This document shows positions 62,490-64,000 of a DNA stretch of 64,000 nucleotides, in pieces. Numbering within the stretch: the stretch's first letter is position 1; every line of letters begins with the position of its first letter. This stretch comes from Viola odorata (lineage: Eukaryota; Streptophyta; Magnoliopsida; Malpighiales; Violaceae). The stretch spans positions 13,159,893-13,223,892 of the forward strand of contig OY829545.1 of the NCBI GenBank assembly GCA_963691705.1. Reading direction: 5' to 3'. A program made the translations under genes and the position numbers. The notes below the pieces were generated by a model that worked only from the letters and a program-made list of their open reading frames with translations, was not told the origin of the DNA and made no database searches.

Positions 62490-63559
62490 AGAACCTTAAA
62501 ATATGAAGCAAAGTATAGTGGTGTGCGAGAACTGGTTTGGATCCAAAACCAAACTAGTACAGATCACTTGGTTCAATTCAGTTCGATTCTAACTTAAATG
62601 CCTATTTCCTCCTATGCTCTCAATCAGTCCAATTTCAGTTCTAAAAATGTCAATCTGAAAAATTGAATTTTAAACCTAAATGATAACGCGTCAAAGGCTT
62701 GAATCGTCTAAAATCTGATGAGTCGAACTCCACTCATCTAAGTTCGTTTCGACTCGACTTATTTGTAGCTTTAAATCACGTATAAAATTAATTGGTGAGG
62801 AGATGGTATAATGGTGATGAAGTGATATGACATGTAAAAAAAAAGTAGATTAATTAATAAAAGTCATAATCCGATAAACAATAATGGATCTACCTGTACC
62901 CGGTGTGATCGTGACCCGTCAAAGCTCATGACTCAAATTTGCAACGTTTACTTTAATTAGTAAAATGCTGCTCATTTCCTGGACAGGATCACAAACTTAA
63001 TTAATTATTAATCACTACTGTTACTACTGTTTCTGTCTTCGAATAAATGACGTGTAGGTCATTTTTATGGGAATTAAAATATTGATTAATTCATGTTTTT
63101 AAAGTATGTTTAGTCAATTATTCTAATAAATATAATCAGTCAATATTAATTTTTCTTTCTCAATACATTGAAAATAATAAAAATAATAATTATTTAAAAA
63201 TAATTAGGACAAAGAAATTTAATTAAATCGAAATATTAAATTCAACATTTGTCTATTCCATCAGCTTGTTTATGTGTAACTTTTATTAATTAGTGGAAAC
63301 TCCAAATTTCAATTACCTACATATAATGTGGCAGAAATTAAAGCCTCTATCTGACGAAACTACATGATGACCATGATGAATAAACCACACATAGACATGG
63401 ACATTTGACACATGGTGTGCATACACTCACTCACTTATAAGTTATATATATGGGGGGCAGTTGGAGCAAAATGGAAACAAGCAACGTGTCTGTCTTTGAG
63501 AGGATATATATCTATCATTTTTTTCACAATTCACAACCCACTTTCTAATTATAGTTATA
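62490..63559. other. Upstream region of NF-YB5
   Basis: AT-rich DNA with no supported gene. The last 200 bp before the ATG contain GTTATATATATGG (about 63440) as a possible TATA region. Confidence 0.5.
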
Positions 63560-64000
63560 ATGGTTGATAACCTAGGCGGTACTAATTCACAAAGAGAAGG
63601 CCAAAAGTTCAACTTCTCAGCAGCAGAAGCAGAAGAATTAGACGGAGGAGAGGCGACGATGAAATTAGAGCAGGAGAGATTGCTTCCGATCGCGAATGTC
63701 GGTCGAATCATGAAGCAGATCTTACCAAGAAACGCAAAGATCTCAAAAGAAGCTAAAGAAACGATGCAAGAATGTGTTTCTGAGTTCATAAGTTTTGTCA
63801 CCGGAGAAGCGTCGGACAAGTGCCACAAGGAGAAGCGGAAGACGGTGAACGGCGATGACGTGTGCTGGGCACTCTCCAGCTTAGGGTTCGACGATTATGC
63901 TGACGCATTAAAGAGGTTCTTGAATCGGTACAGAGAGATGGAAGGAGAGAAAGAAAGATCAACTGCTGCCGCTTCTGCTTCTGCTAATCATGATGATGAT
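63560..64000 (+). CDS. NF-YB5: NF-YB transcription factor subunit, NF-YB5-like (cut by window end)
   Basis: An open frame of 147 codons runs from the ATG at 63560 to the window edge with no intron and no stop yet. Residues about 38-130 are the NF-YB histone-fold core: [60 protein letters not shown] and [24 protein letters not shown] pairs with NF-YC through this fold and with NF-YA to bind CCAAT boxes. The diverged [10 protein letters not shown] end and ERxxPIAN start fit the NF-YB4/YB5 group rather than the LEC1 group. Position beside the SANT and MTP6 genes matches At2g47810 (NF-YB5). The C-terminal tail has begun as Ala/Ser then Asp-rich sequence and is truncated by the window end, not by mutation. 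Confidence 0.93.
   Translation, partial: MVDNLGGTNSQREGQKFNFSAAEAEELDGGEATMKLEQERLLPIANVGRIMKQILPRNAKISKEAKETMQECVSEFISFVTGEASDKCHKEKRKTVNGDDVCWALSSLGFDDYADALKRFLNRYREMEGEKERSTAAASASANHDDD

Overview
The window is nuclear DNA of a flowering plant, almost certainly a eudicot. The genes have many short AT-rich GT-AG introns. The proteins belong to plant-restricted or plant-expanded families: organellar mTERF, LUMINIDEPENDENS, INDETERMINATE-domain zinc fingers and plant NF-Y subunits. The intergenic DNA carries MITEs, SINEs and short LINE insertions. The species cannot be named from the sequence alone.

Layout, left to right. 0.4-5.3 kb: two tandem intronless mTERF genes, the first with its 3' end duplicated. 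7.2-12.8 kb: PEX6, a peroxisomal AAA ATPase, reconstructed in 16 exons (934 aa). 12.8-18.0 kb: gene-free and transposon-rich. 18.0-27.0 kb: a large CW-type zinc-finger gene, 11 exons, 1670 aa. 29.6-30.0 kb: a 5'-truncated LINE with a perfect 10-bp target duplication, just upstream of LUMINIDEPENDENS (30.3-37.7 kb, 13 exons, 1103 aa). 38.5-43.4 kb: an MTP6/MTPC1-type cation diffusion facilitator, 12 exons, 505 aa. 44.0-44.7 kb, minus strand: two predicted C/D box snoRNAs behind a telo-box/site II/TATA promoter. 45.5-48.2 kb, minus: an IDD zinc-finger transcription factor, 3 exons, 578 aa, with a GC-AG first intron. 53.4-56.7 kb (possibly to 57.6 kb), minus: a SANT-domain nuclear protein. 61-62.5 kb: an NF-YA-like N-terminal fragment broken by a LINE, a 100-bp tandem duplication and a hairpin MITE. 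63.56 kb to the window end: an NF-YB5-type histone-fold gene, truncated by the window edge.

The genes do not form one pathway. From memory of the Arabidopsis map, the order looks ancestral: PEX6 next to the CW gene resembles At1g03000/At1g02990, and MTP6 - SANT gene - NF-YB5 resembles At2g47830/47820/47810. LUMINIDEPENDENS is At4g02560. The best candidates for unannotated biology are the snoRNA pair, whose guide segments match 18S and 25S rRNA, and the NF-YA relic 1.2 kb from NF-YB5. I found no sign of a wholly new protein system. Exon boundaries were placed by eye from splice consensus, reading frame and remembered homologues.
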